64,000 nucleotides of DNA, from the NCBI GenBank assembly GCA_023627715.1, contig JAMAHW010000020.1:248001-312000 (forward strand), given 5' to 3'. This DNA is from Periconia sp. R9002. Lineage: Eukaryota > Ascomycota > Dothideomycetes > Pleosporales > Periconiaceae. The notes beneath the pieces are model-generated. The model saw only the letters and a list, made by a program, of their open reading frames with translations. It searched no databases and was not told the DNA's origin. Position numbers and translations under genes: made by a program. Position 1 is the stretch's first letter; each line of letters begins with the position of its first letter. This document shows, one piece after another, positions 34,347 through 45,200 of the stretch.

Positions 34347-35358
34347 ATGTCGATTTTACTACCACTCTATACATTTCCGTGGCCTGGCGTGTGGGATCCG
34401 TTGTATTGGGAGTAAGCTATTCCAGATCCCTCTAACAGACCACATCTTCGACGAACTAGTAATGTTTAGTGGGTGCATGGAAGAGACGGCTAACAAACCT
34501 CACCAGGGCCAACAAGAATCCAAATCTCAACTTCACCGTTGTCATAAACCCATGCTCTGGCCCTTGCATGGATGGACTCCCACCACAATCTTACATTGAC
34601 GAAGTTCCCAAACTGGCACAATATCCCAACATCCGAACTCTCGGTTATGTCGCGACGAATTATACAGATAAACCCCTTGCGAACACTACAGCGGAGATAC
34701 ATCGATGGGCCGCCTGGCCTGAACTCATGAACAATAGCAAAATGGCCGTCGATGGGATCTTCTTCGACGAGACGCCGGGTTTATATCATTGGCAGAAACA
34801 TGATTACTTGAAGGCTGCGGCGGATGAGGTTAGAAAAACAGATTCACAACTAGGGCAGAAGATTGTTGGTATGTCATAACCGTTTGAAGACTTCCCCGTC
34901 GCGAATCATTGACACACTCTTCTGTAATTAGAAGTGATATAAGCCATGTTAACAATTCCACCCTAGTTCATAATCCAGGCACACTTCCCGACTACACATG
35001 GCACTACCTAGACATCGCCGACATTACTGTCATCTTCGAAGATACCTTTGCCAACTTCATAACTGCCGCGCGCTTCAACGCCATGAAAGATTTCCCGCGC
35101 CTGAGCAACTACAGCACCGAAGCTTTCTCCATCATGATCCATTCCATGGGAAGTATACCAAATGAACTGATCGAGTGGACAGCAGAGCAGGCGAAGGACC
35201 TAGCCGGGTGGAACTACGCGACGAATGTTAACGTGGTTGGAGAATGGTGGCACAGCTTCCCCGACATATTTGACTTGTGGACTACCAAATATGCTGATAC
35301 TGGGAAGAAGGTGGGGAAAAGGAATCCACTGAAATTGTTACGTGGATGGTTGCCTTGA
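34347..35358 (+). CDS. spherulation-specific family 4 (spherulin-4) protein
   Basis: 279 aa in three exons: 34347-34411, 34486-34868 and 34967-35358. The protein opens MSILLPLYTFPWPGVWDPLYW, the family's N-terminal block. It continues NLNFTVVINPCSGP, PKLAQYPNIRTLGYVATNY, the conserved acidic VDGIFFDETP, then HNPGTLPDYTWHYLDIADITVIFEDTF. These proteins have a TIM-barrel fold; Sph3 of Aspergillus fumigatus (GH135) cleaves galactosaminogalactan. There is no signal peptide here, as in some other spherulin-4 proteins, so either the enzyme acts inside the cell or export is unconventional. The acceptor of intron 1 (GAAGAG before 34486) was chosen because only it keeps frame (YWERLTNLTRANKNP). Whether the glycosidase activity is kept cannot be told. 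Confidence 0.85.
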
Positions 35359-35477
35359 TGTAGGATGTAGATGGTAAAGAGACAAAATGTATTTCTACTA
35401 TCGTTTGTATTATCTGCTTCACAGTGTGTTGGCTTTCACGCCTAGAGATATGAGGTGGAAAGAATGCCACATTGATT

Positions 35478-36787
35478 TTAGATGTTTCTGCCCGCATTGC
35501 TGACACATTTTGCACCTTCTAAGCTCTTCGTTCGATGGTGACCTCCATATTGATAAAGGTGAATTTCAACCTCTTCTTCCCCACTATTCTCGTCTCCCGG
35601 GAGGGGAAACTTCAGCGATCTTGAACGTTTAAACTGCGCTCTGGACATAAGATCGAAAAATATCTCCTCACTAGCATGGCGCCTCTTCATTCCAACAATG
35701 ATCAACGTATGAGGCGACGTTTCGGCTATGTTTTGCATTGTACTGACTAGGACAGGACTTGAGACAAATAAGCGACTCGAATCGAGTATGGTTTTTAACG
35801 TAGACATACCTGCTATCGGAATTATAGGTGCAATCTGCTGCAACCACAATATCGATTGGCCGACAGTGCGAACATGACGTTCCACTGACTGATAGAGGCT
35901 CTGGTAGGTCCAACTCCCAATCCAACTCTTTGAAATTTGCAGAACCTTGCAGAGAAAGCCTACCAATTTCAAGATTCCGTTGCACAATCTCGTATGCCTC
36001 TGGAAGGTCAGTCAGAACAACATCGGATGTAGGCACTGTTGTAGCCAGAGTTAGGCCGACCTAGCCAAACAATTAGCCATGAGAAAGCAGCCGAGGACAT
36101 TGAGGCATCGAACAATTCCGCACCCTGTTCCGAGTTCTACAACTTGAAGGCGCTTATTTCCATCTTGGAGGGGTAGCAATCCATCATATTTGCAATCATG
36201 TATTATCTTGCTTATACGACATGCCAGTGTGATGCCAGCGTCCCTAACTAAAGTTCAGTGAAAGTGTCACTCAAAAGACGAGACTGCCCCTACCACAAAT
36301 GTCGGGCGATGCTTTCACCTGTCTCCTCGCTGATATATAACGGTAGATTGGCTCCTACCTCAAAGCGACGTTCCACGAACCTCTCGGCTACTTCGAGTCC
36401 ATTTTTCGGATCAATCAACCCGCTCCAGGCAGAAACAACACCTCGAAATTCTTCGTTCTGAAGAAGAGTATCGAGTTCGTCGGATCGAGACTGGGGCTCT
36501 GTCCCTATTCGAACTCGCAATGGCCATGCTCGGTGCGATTTGCTAATTGGAAGCGTGATAGCGAGGCTTCTCATGTCACCTGCCCATTGCACGGTCTTCC
36601 ATACAACGACGTTCTCCTCATCATTTGCCTGAGAAACGTGGAGAAGTTCAACAGCAAGCGTCAAGTCGTAGGGAAGAAATGAGTCTCCCAGATCCGATGT
36701 GATGGTGATTAAACACGAGATGAGGGTTTTTGACGAACCTTTCTCGCGCACTACGCGAGGAGTCTTCAGGAAGCGAATATAACGCAT
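35478..36787 (-). CDS. family-16 (METTL21-like) protein methyltransferase
   Basis: 384 aa in four exons: 36787-36294, 36243-36114, 36060-35810 and 35757-35478. The start MRYIRFLKTPRVV matches a conserved N-terminus in fungal members. The SAM-binding motif I, VVELGTGCGIVGLTLA, is created across the second intron. Post-motif elements are VVLTDLPEAYEIVQRNLE and ELDWEL, then the family hallmark DIVVAADCTYNSDSSPVLV. The C-terminal part (TLIIVGMKRRHASEEIFFDLM) matches the last strands. The family trimethylates lysines on factors such as elongation factors, Hsp70 or VCP. The N-terminal 165 residues are extra relative to the smaller animal enzymes. Intron 2 starts with a weak donor (GTTCGA). The start faces the next gene across 360 bp. 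Confidence 0.85.
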
Positions 36788-37147
36788 ACCCACAAAAAGA
36801 TTTTGAAGCAATTATGCGAATATGCTTACGGGCGTGGCTCGCAGGGCTCGCTTCCATTTACCTTTGAGGCGGAAGTGAACACGCCCCGCACGTGCTAAAG
36901 CGCGAAGTCGGCCCCCGGAAATGGCTGGTACAACGTCGTCAACGTCGACCGAAACCCAACAAAATCACGCAGCATTCAACCTTACATCCCAACCGCTTCC
37001 ACTCCTTGCCTCTACTCAAACGAATCTGCGCCTCTCGTGTTCCCTATCTTTTTGCTCTCGATGCGCCGGCACATCGCAGCCTGCCGCTGCCGCTACCTCC
37101 GCGTTATCCTCGACTCCCAGCCACCCCATTGAAAGCACACCGTCACC
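36788..37147. promoter_or_regulatory. divergent promoter, methyltransferase / orphan
   Basis: A 360-bp region between divergent starts. The open frames 36892-37218 and 36921-37298 are pyrimidine/histidine-rich translations that run into the next gene in other frames and are not supported. Confidence 0.5.
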
Positions 37148-38629
37148 ATGTATCGCCGCGGCGACCCACGCTGGAATCGCACCATCCAGAACATTACAGA
37201 CACCGTCGAGCACGCTAACGAATCAGCCCAAGAGGGTCTTTATTCATTCACACATTCATATGTCAGCCCATGTCTACAATCACTTACGCAATGCGTAAGC
37301 CACTGCACCGCACCTTGCTTTCCCTCACAGAACGATCGCCGGCGGCATCGCGCACGGTCGCGCGGAAGAGCCGAACTCAGCTTCGACTTCTACGATGACT
37401 GGGAAGAGGATGAGACGGATGGCTTGCTAGGGTGGGGGAACGACAACCTGGACAGGCTGTGGGGGAACTCCGGCAGTGCTACCAATCGTCACAGCAATTA
37501 TGGCGCAGTCTCACAGCCAGGACGACAGAGCGCAATGAGCTATGGGAACCGCAATCGCGATCCCAGATACAATGCTTCAAGGAGGAAAAGCGCCGCGCAA
37601 CCACGAGATGGTGGCCCCGACCCCACTATCATTCCTAGTAGTTCGTACTTCGGCTTCTTGGGTAGATTGCCATTCAAGGTTGGAGGAAAGGTTTTGAGAT
37701 ATAAACCATCGGCTGCGGATTTGACGGAACACCCAGGGCTATCACGACGCAGTGCGGAAGAGTCGAGGGAAGAGTCACAACCGCTGATCGAGGATAGCGA
37801 TGAGGGAGAAGAGCAAGGTAGCGAAAGAAAGGGACATGGAAGAAAACGCAGCCAAACCAGCGCTTCGGGACAAACAACAGACTCTTTGAGCTCCAGAGGC
37901 GATATCTTTCCAAGCGAGGATGAGTTGGACGATGCAGTGCCACTGGATGATGAGTTTGCAGTCAATCTCGAGCGCAGAACAACTAGGGAGTGGCATGACG
38001 ACACAAGTAGCGGGAAAAGCAAGGCGAGATCTGGTAGCAAGAGTAGCAAACGGCCTGCACCATCTCGGATGTCAACAAGATCCCAAGAGTCAGGCAGAAA
38101 GAGTTTTGATAATAACAGGCAACGCGAACAGTCGGAAGGTATAGTAGAAATACCGTCCCTTTCTGATTTGAAACAAGAAGAAGAACGTTTGAGGGTAGAA
38201 GAAGAGACGGAAGTCGAGCGAAGGCGCCTCGAAGCGCAGCAATTAGCCATGAGACGTGGTTTATTACCAGACCAACACCTGCAGCTCCCTGGGCGTACCT
38301 CATCACCCACTCTTCAGTCTCCCCGCACTCGATCATCTCGTAGTCCGTCACCAAGGTCCGCTGAACTATCAATAGCAACACCTATCCCACTACACACAGC
38401 CAACGCCTCAGACGGGATCAGCATAAGCAGGCCTATCTCCCCCGGGGTAATAGAAGCGCAGACCATGCCAGACAGCAGCTCCTTCCACGTTGACGACTCA
38501 GACTACTCGAGTTTGGCACCGACCCCAAACCGGCCATTGTCTTTAAGGAATGAGCCTCGTGAGGTTGACGTTGACGATTCAAATTTCGTCCCGGCTAGAT
38601 TACCACACTTTGGCCATGGACCCGGGTGA
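37148..38629 (+). CDS. large low-complexity protein of unknown function
   Basis: An intronless 493-aa frame. The N-terminus MYRRGDPRWNRTIQNITD is followed by a short cysteine-bearing region (YVSPCLQSLTQCVSHCTAPC) and an acidic-aromatic patch (DFYDDWEEDETDGLLGWG). A compact hydrophobic segment near residues 165-195 (YFGFLGRLPFKVGGKVLRY) is the part most likely to be conserved. The rest is Ser/Glu/Arg-rich and disordered, with one charged coiled-coil-like stretch at about 336-372 (KQEEERLRVEEETEVERRR) and an SP-rich C-terminus. I do not recognise the family. The length of the open frame and the codon-like composition support a real gene. The antisense 256-codon frame is a shadow. Confidence 0.8.
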   Translation: MYRRGDPRWNRTIQNITDTVEHANESAQEGLYSFTHSYVSPCLQSLTQCVSHCTAPCFPSQNDRRRHRARSRGRAELSFDFYDDWEEDETDGLLGWGNDNLDRLWGNSGSATNRHSNYGAVSQPGRQSAMSYGNRNRDPRYNASRRKSAAQPRDGGPDPTIIPSSSYFGFLGRLPFKVGGKVLRYKPSAADLTEHPGLSRRSAEESREESQPLIEDSDEGEEQGSERKGHGRKRSQTSASGQTTDSLSSRGDIFPSEDELDDAVPLDDEFAVNLERRTTREWHDDTSSGKSKARSGSKSSKRPAPSRMSTRSQESGRKSFDNNRQREQSEGIVEIPSLSDLKQEEERLRVEEETEVERRRLEAQQLAMRRGLLPDQHLQLPGRTSSPTLQSPRTRSSRSPSPRSAELSIATPIPLHTANASDGISISRPISPGVIEAQTMPDSSSFHVDDSDYSSLAPTPNRPLSLRNEPREVDVDDSNFVPARLPHFGHGPG

Positions 38630-39001
38630 AAAGCATGAGATGTAACCATGAAATACCAACTGGAACGAAGTGTATTTTATTCTATGGGCACTCTATGATA
38701 TCGCCGCTAGAGATAGGGGTAGAAATATCACCTTTATGATGTAAGCACCTACGTTCAATCGTAGTTGCGGGGTCGGCGCTAGTGAATTGGGAAGGATGAA
38801 ATGTACGATGGTAGAATATGATGTATTACGAGTAATGACTCAGAGGGGTTCCGGGCAGAAAGATGTTCTGTAGACGATGTCTCGTGACAGGGTAAAATCT
38901 CATTGGACGCGATAGACAAAAACAAGTCAAGTCTCATAGGGAGAAAGAAGCGGTAACGGAGAGATGCCTTCAGGCAAGTGCATGGATAGATCTGCATGCT
39001 A
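38630..39001. other. convergent spacer, orphan / CKN1
   Basis: 372 bp between two stop codons. Nothing was seen except AT-rich 3' sequence. Confidence 0.6.
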
Positions 39002-40387
39002 TTACAGCCCATTGAACGTAATCGGTTTTTTTGTCAACCCAGCATATATCTCATCCAGAACGTCTCTTTTCCTTTTCTTGCCCTCCTCCTTCATCTCCCT
39101 CTCGTGCTGATCTTCCTCATCCAATTCGACATCTTCATCTGTCCGTGGTTTCCAGGCTGTAATGGTCCCATCACCATGCGCCGAGTACATCTCCACATCA
39201 TGCGCACGCCAAGCTAAAGCAGTAATCCTATCCTTCACATTCAACTTGCGTTTGGCGGTGGCGGTGGAACTTTCATTTGCAACCTCGAAAGATCGTTTAT
39301 GCTGCTCCGGGCGACGGAGTCGACGAAAAAGCTTGCCTTCAAACATCTCATAGGCTAGAATCTCATGCTCATTCGGGTAGAAAAGCACATCCTTTTCGAT
39401 TTCGAGGTTCTCCACAGGCGCAAGGACAGGGATGCAGGGTGCTAGTCCTGAGTTTCTCACCATAGGGCCGAAGTTTGCAAGCGTGTTGGCGCAGGTCTCG
39501 GTATTCCAGACGCGGATGCGGTTGTCGTGGCCGCATGTCACCATATGCCTACCATCTTCAGTCCATGTGATGCCGTTGACGGGCCCTTTATGTGCTTTTG
39601 CTTGCGACGAATTGCGATGAAAGCCCCCTATGGCAGACTTGCTACTAACGCCGGTCGAATCTTCAAGATCCAAGACACCTAGCTCGCCCACGCTACGCCG
39701 TATATCCCAGAACCGTACGCTCCCATCTGTTGCGCCACTGGCTAATATATGCTCTTTGACCGGACTCCAGGCTGTACTCAAAATCGCGCCTGAATGGCCT
39801 GCTAGAGAATGTGTACTAGCGCCCGATCGCAAATCCACGAGGCGCACTGAGGGTGATTGAGTTGCGCAGGCAACGAGCAGATGTGAAGCGATGGCGGAGA
39901 GCGCTATATTGTAGACAACCGAGTCCAGATCAAAGGATGCAGAAGGCGTTAAAGTGTCGCTGGAGTATATCTTGACGGTGTGGTCGTAGGAGGACGTGAG
40001 GAAGGCCAGGCTATCGAAAGGATAGAATGATACCTGTGTGATGCCTAGCTTATGCTCTTCCGAAGTCTTTTGCACGGCAGCGAGCGGCGCGTACGTCTCA
40101 TACCCGCCTGCGTTCCTCGTTTGACTTTCCAGATCCCATATCGCCACCGAAGAGTCCGCGCCGCCCGATAGTAGATACCGGCCCTCGAATCTGTCGATAG
40201 TAAGGGCGTTTACGCCCGATACATGCGCCGGTGGCCGTCTGTCGGGGTCATCTGCGGAAGGTAGGTTTCGACTGAAGTTTACGTCGGAAGGTTGTAGCGC
40301 ATATACTAGGCGAGAGGCTGTGGTTCGTCTGACGACATCGTTGGTAATGAGGCCGGAAGCACGGTTGAGAGATTGTTGCGTGTTCAT
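39002..40387 (-). CDS. ckn1: CSA/ERCC8-like WD40 protein (Ckn1/Rad28)
   Basis: An intronless 461-aa WD40 propeller. Recognisable repeats include YLLSGGADSSVAIWDLE, FLTSSYDHTVKIYS, ILASGATDGSVRFWDIRR, MVTCGHDNRIRVWNTE and MYSAHGDGTITAWK. The first repeat is preceded by VSGVNALTIDRFEGRYLLSG, the CSA/Ckn1 signature. The WDIR in repeat 4 fits the WDxR box by which DCAF proteins dock on DDB1, so the protein is likely the substrate receptor of a CUL4-DDB1 ligase in transcription-coupled repair, acting in the nucleus. The C-terminal tail is acidic then basic (EEDQHEREMKEEGKKRKRD), a possible nuclear signal. The start is 199 bp from the divergent orphan at 40587. Confidence 0.88.
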   Translation of the reverse strand: MNTQQSLNRASGLITNDVVRRTTASRLVYALQPSDVNFSRNLPSADDPDRRPPAHVSGVNALTIDRFEGRYLLSGGADSSVAIWDLESQTRNAGGYETYAPLAAVQKTSEEHKLGITQVSFYPFDSLAFLTSSYDHTVKIYSSDTLTPSASFDLDSVVYNIALSAIASHLLVACATQSPSVRLVDLRSGASTHSLAGHSGAILSTAWSPVKEHILASGATDGSVRFWDIRRSVGELGVLDLEDSTGVSSKSAIGGFHRNSSQAKAHKGPVNGITWTEDGRHMVTCGHDNRIRVWNTETCANTLANFGPMVRNSGLAPCIPVLAPVENLEIEKDVLFYPNEHEILAYEMFEGKLFRRLRRPEQHKRSFEVANESSTATAKRKLNVKDRITALAWRAHDVEMYSAHGDGTITAWKPRTDEDVELDEEDQHEREMKEEGKKRKRDVLDEIYAGLTKKPITFNGL

Positions 40388-40586
40388 ATGCGACTACATG
40401 CTTTGGAGGTGGAGTGAGAGAGGTACAGAAGTGATGACGAGGTTGTCAGGCAGATGGCGATTACATAAGCACACGTCTACCTCCGCGTCAGTTAGAGTGG
40501 TCCACATGTGCACCTTCAATAACACAATTTGGGCTCAAGTCAGATCTCACTGATCGAAAAGAACTCAACAAGAGGTGAAAGATGCT

Positions 40587-41267
40587 ATGGCTCAGTCAAA
40601 ACGCAACTTCAAACGTCCAGCGTCGGCCTCGCTTTCGGAAGACCAGGATTCGGGGCTTGATACACCTTCACTGAGGAAGGCTACAGTGTACGATGCTGTA
40701 GCCGGTATGTTTTAAGATCAACATTATAAGCGCAGTGTACTGACTGGACTAGGGGTAGTTACGCAGACAGGATTTCTTGGACCAAAAGTCGCAGAACAAA
40801 GACGGGCCAATCAATCTTTACGCCCCGATGAAGTTCTCTTCAGGAAGCCGAAAGCACCTACTCGTTATGAAGAAAATGATTATTACTTTTCCCACAGAAG
40901 TCTTCCTCAAGATCAAAAATTACCAGATGGAGATTTTCTGAATGCTCTTCATAGATACGTCTCCGAACTATATTCGAGAACCCAGGGGCCAGGGCAACCG
41001 AAGCAAACCTGGCGATGCATGGACGAGACTGCGTTGATTGCTTTGGGAATTTTGCTAGAAGAGACTGTGGTAGAGACGATTGGTGAAACAGGCGACCTTG
41101 CCTTGGTAGAAGCAGCATTGGACGACGAAGAAATCGGTTTTGCAGAACAGAATGATGAAAAAGAGGATGCTTCGCCAGGACATCTGAGTGACAGCGAGGG
41201 TTCGAGCAGCAGTGACTCGGATTCTTCTGCATGGGCATCAGACAATGATAATTTACCGGGCGTGTGA
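40587..41267 (+). CDS. acidic-tailed orphan protein
   Basis: 204 aa in two exons (40587-40704, 40771-41267) with a 66-nt intron. Two adjacent AG acceptors exist; only the second (CAGACAG before 40771) keeps frame, giving VYDAVAGFLGPKVAEQRR. The middle is well ordered: APTRYEENDYYFSHRSLP, LPDGDFLNALHRYVSELYS and TWRCMDETALIALGILLEE. The end is a strongly acidic, Ser/Asp-rich tail that closes NDNLPGV. A basic start (MAQSKRNFKRPAS) and acidic tail suggest a nuclear protein, perhaps chromatin or transcription related, but I do not recognise the family. An upstream out-of-frame ATG five bases before the start opens a 31-codon overlapping frame that could reduce translation. Confidence 0.78.
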
Positions 41268-41539
41268 TTAGCATGTGTAAATACCGTCCAAACAGGACAA
41301 CATGCTCATCAATGTTTCGTAAGTAGCTTAACATGCACCGGCATTTCGTTCTACAAATCCAGTTTTCATGCACCTATCTGCTCGTTGAGGGTCGTGATTG
41401 CCTATTCAGAAAGCCAGAGTCTTGGCGGTCTCTACGCAGGGAAGGAAGGACTTAACAATCAAACAACCGTCCGCCCGCTCCCAGTAAAACCTTCATCTCT
41501 TGCTATCCAAGCACTTCCCTTGAGCTGATTCGTTCCAAA

Positions 41540-41542
41540 ATG
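41540..41542 (+). other. MND1: MND1 coding exon consisting only of ATG
   Basis: The ATG is followed at once by GTATCT and is the only nearby start that joins in frame to the conserved APK segment at 41595. The intron would be 41543-41594. Confidence 0.65.
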
Positions 41543-42305
41543 GTATCTACATCACCGCCCAACTACAGTTTAGGCCCTTGCTGATTCTTTGAAGGCGCCC
41601 AAAATCGTTGCTAATCCGGCCAAGCAAGCTACTATACTTGCGTGGTTCCACAAGTCGGCAGTCGCTCACAGCATCAAGGACTTGGAGAAGGCTCTTCCGC
41701 AGGTTGCATCCATAAATGGCATGCAAGTCAAAGACTACCTCCAATCGCTGTCGGATGACAGCAAGATTCGTGTCGAGAAGATTGGCAGTGGGAACTGGTA
41801 CTGGAGCTTCCCCAGTGATGAAAAGCACGCCAAAGAATCCGCCCTTGCGAAAGCGCAGGAAGAATACACCAAGGCCAATGAAATCGTCACAGGCCTACAG
41901 CAAAAGATTGACGAGGCAGGGGCAGCACGGAATGAGGACGAAGCTATGCTCGACAATATTGGTAAGCACTCCACGCTATGCTTGATTGATGGTTTTTTAC
42001 TGATTTTTGCAGGCATGGATCGTAAATCATTGATCACCAAGCATGCGGATTTAACCAAGGAACTCGAAGTGTTTAGGCAAGAGTTGGCCGCATACAGCGA
42101 ACAGGATCCTGTAGAAGTTGAGAAGAAAAAGATGGAAATGCATCACCTGTCAGTTGACGTGGAAAAGTATACGGATCATATTCTGAGCATGGAAAGTTGG
42201 TTGAAAGAGCATGCGGGCGGCGATCCAGAAGTATTGCTTGGACTCAAATCCACGTTATATGGCGAGGAGTTTGATGAGGAAATAGGTGGACTGCGCGAGC
42301 TCTAG
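41540..42305 (+). CDS. MND1: meiotic recombination protein Mnd1
   Basis: 220 aa, the usual Mnd1 length; partner of Hop2 that stimulates Dmc1/Rad51 strand exchange in meiosis. The N-terminal winged helix reads WFHKSAVAHSIKDLEKALP and INGMQVKDYLQSL. The family signature KIGSGNWYWSFPSDEKHAKE follows, then a long coiled coil and the C-terminal cap. Exons: 41540-41542 (only the ATG), 41595-41961 and 42013-42305. The frame is closed by a stop just upstream of 41574, so an intron is required before it. A 52-nt intron with donor GTATCT right after the ATG, a GCTGAT branch-like word and acceptor GAAG gives M-APK, which I recall as the usual fungal start. The second intron (51 nt) has no in-frame stop, so its retention would insert 17 residues. 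Confidence 0.9.
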
Positions 42306-42763
42306 ATGGACAAAAAAAAGTATCCTAGGGAGGATGTGAATGAGATGTGCGCATGAAAGAGCGATATACCCAGCTGCTATGTGAGAGGATTGTAGTGGAA
42401 TGAGATGATTCAGAGCTGTCAGCTAGTTATTATGAATCATCTGGAATCAGCAAGTCGATTACGCCGAATACTGATGTCCTTGGTTTGAGTCATTCAAACA
42501 GGAGCCAGATGTGGCTTGTGCTGCGGCTGTGCTCGGGCCTGTCAGGGTCTAAGGCACTTTTTATTCGCTTCGTGTGGTTCGCGTCATGGCAACTATTCAA
42601 CCGCCAACAGTCCTCCACGTCGACGATATAAGGTACTTATGGGCCTCAGTGCCGCCTAGCAACCGCACAATTTTGGTCCTGTAGAAGCTGATTCAGCACC
42701 CATATCTTTTTCTCTCTTCTTTTTGGTGTATATTTGGACGAATTGCTTCTTGGAATACCCCGC
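42306..42763. other. MND1-HEL2 spacer
   Basis: 458 bp upstream of HEL2, ending in a CT-rich leader (42705-42722). No gene was seen. Confidence 0.55.
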
Positions 42764-45200
42764 ATGGCTTCCGACACAGGTCCTACCGCTGCCAGCGAAG
42801 GCGCACACAACGATTCCGGACATAATAGCTCAGGACGGCGCGGAAGAGGGCGAGGACGAGGCTCACAAGCGGGATCATCAAATCATGGAAATGACAATGT
42901 GAATTCAAGGGGCCGCGGGAGAGGGCGAGGAGGACAAACCCGGGGTAATCGGGACGGTGGAACTCGGGGTGGACGATCGCAGGAGAAGGGTAAAGCACCA
43001 GTAGCTAATGTGGAAGATGGAGAGCAGGCTCAACCTGTCTCTGCCAAACCTAACCTTACCGCCGCCCCAACTGATGCCGATGCCGAGGAAGGGGAAGTCT
43101 GCTTCATCTGCGCATCCCCGGTTCAACATCTTGCCGTCGCCCCATGTAACCACCGAACCTGCCACATATGCTCTCTCCGACTACGAGCTCTGTACAAGAC
43201 AAAGACGTGCGCGCATTGCCGCACCGAGTCTGACCACGTAGTCTTTACGGATAACCCTACAAAAAATTATGAGGAGTTTGCTCCCGGAGATTTCTTCAAA
43301 GCGGACGATAACCTGGGAATACGATTTGAGACTGCGGAAACATTTGAGGATACGAGGTTGCTACTGCAATACAACTGTCCAGATGGTACATGCGACGTGG
43401 CCTGCCTCGGATGGCCAGATCTGCATCGGCACGTCAAAACCGCACACGGCAAGGTCATGTGGTAAGTATCTATTGAATGATTACAGGAGGCATGCTGACT
43501 GAAGTAGTGATCTTTGCTCACGGAACAAAAAAGTCTTCACACACGAGCATGAGCTTTTTACCTTTTCGGAACTGAAACAACACCAAAAGTTTGGCGATGA
43601 TAATCCTGGGGCGATAGATCAGAGTGGATTCAAGGGGCATCCGGAATGCGGTTTTTGCCGTCAACGGTTTTATGGCGACGACGAGCTCTTTGCGCACTGT
43701 AGAGACAAGCACGAACGTTGCCACCTCTGTGACCGTCGGAACGAGGGTAGAAACCCGCAATACTACGTCAACTACGAAGCTCTAGAGCAACACTTTCGCA
43801 AAGATCACTTTATGTGTCCAGATCGCGAGTGCTTGGAAAAGAAATTTGTGGTTTTCGACTCCGATATGGATCTCCAGGCGCATCAGCTTGAAGCGCATCC
43901 GAATGGCTTGACGAAGGATGCGTTGCGTGACGCTCGACGGGTCAACATGTCTGGATTCGATTTGCGAGGGTCACATGACCAAGAACCTGGTGGCAGGCGC
44001 GATGGACGGGGACGGGGACGGGAAGGTGGGCGAGGACGAGGAAGGGGTCGAGGACGAGATCCAAATGCAGAACCGATACCCGCATCATCTGCGCAGCCCA
44101 TGAGTAGGGCTGAGCTGGCCTATCAACGAACACAAGCTGCCTTGCAAAACGGCTCGACTGGGCGGGCTTTTGGTGGACAACTGACAGCCCAGCCTACTCC
44201 TGGGGAGGCTTTTGCTGCCAGAGCCCCGCCCGCTGCTGAAGCTCCAACCGCAATGACTGTGCCCAGACCTGCTGGCGCAACTGTTAACAACGTAGCTAAC
44301 AGCGTCGGTCAAATGACGCTAAACAACACGCCAGGACCACAGACACCTCAGGACCAAGCTCGACTCCTACGCCACAACGCCGTCACCGAGAGAGCTTCCA
44401 ACATGCTTCGCAACGACCAAGCTAAGCTGCAAGAGTTTCGGTCCCAAATATCCGCTTATCGGAACTCAAAAGTGACCGCGACTGAGCTCATCGAGGGATT
44501 CTTCGCACTATTCGACGCCAACACGGCCGAGATTGGCAAGTTGATCAAGGAATTGGCAGAGATTTTTGAGATACAAACCAAGCGTGAAGGTCTTCTCAAG
44601 GCATGGAGTGATTGGAAGGCTATCAACGAGGACTATCCGTCGCTGCCCGGATCAGCTATGGAGCAGTCGCTGCGCGGTGGACCTGCGGCTCATGGTGGAT
44701 CGCGGGTGCTGAAGCTCAAGAGCTCAACGGCACAATCATCGCGCTCGGCGGTCAACAAGCAAGCCAGCTGGAATTCAACAGCATCTAACAGTCTGTTCCC
44801 GGCCTTGCCCTCAGCTGGACCCGCGAGCCGCATTGGAGCGAAGCCGGGACAGACACCGTGGGCGAGTTCGTCGGCATCTGCGGCAACAAGTAGGCGAGCG
44901 TCTCCCATGCCCTCCCGAGCGCCAGCTTCGACAGCAGCGAATCGCCCGAGCAATGCCGAATTGTTTCCGGCACTGCCTACAGCGCCCAAGCCGACTAGCA
45001 CCATCTTCAGCCCAGGGTACAATGGGTCGGGAATCAGGCGAGATAACGGCGGACGCAACGCGACAGCCAACGCATGGACGGGCGCGGCAGCAGCGAGCAG
45101 TGGCGGCAGCAGCAGCGCAGCAGCCGCCGAGGAGGCAAACGGTGGGAACAAGAAGAAGGGCAACAAGAATAAGAAGCAGACGCTGTTCCACTTTGGCTAA
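42764..45200 (+). CDS. HEL2: RING/zinc-finger E3 ubiquitin ligase Hel2 (ZNF598)
   Basis: 796 aa in two exons (42764-43461, 43508-45200). It senses collided ribosomes and ubiquitinates small-subunit proteins (ribosome-associated quality control). An N-terminal RGRGRG-rich tail precedes a C3HC4 RING at residues 113-152 (C113, C116, C128, H130, C133, C136, C149, C152; VCFICASPVQHLAVAPCNHR). Several C2H2-like fingers follow, including CLGWPDLHRHVKTAHGKVMC (restored by the splice), CGFCRQRFYGDDELFAHCRDKH, and MCPDRECLEKKFVVF with its following histidines. A second RGRGRGR segment, a helical region near TELIEGFFALFDANTAEIG, and a long Ala/Ser-rich tail ending KKKGNKNKKQTLFHFG complete it. The start is the first ATG; upstream in-frame codons lack one. 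Antisense open frames of 158-184 codons over the Ala/Ser-rich tail are shadows. Confidence 0.93.

Noticed and set aside
37540..38310. 256-codon antisense frame with Ser/Leu-rich product
   Set aside because: Antisense to a Ser/Glu-rich gene; composition mirrors the complement of that low-complexity sequence.
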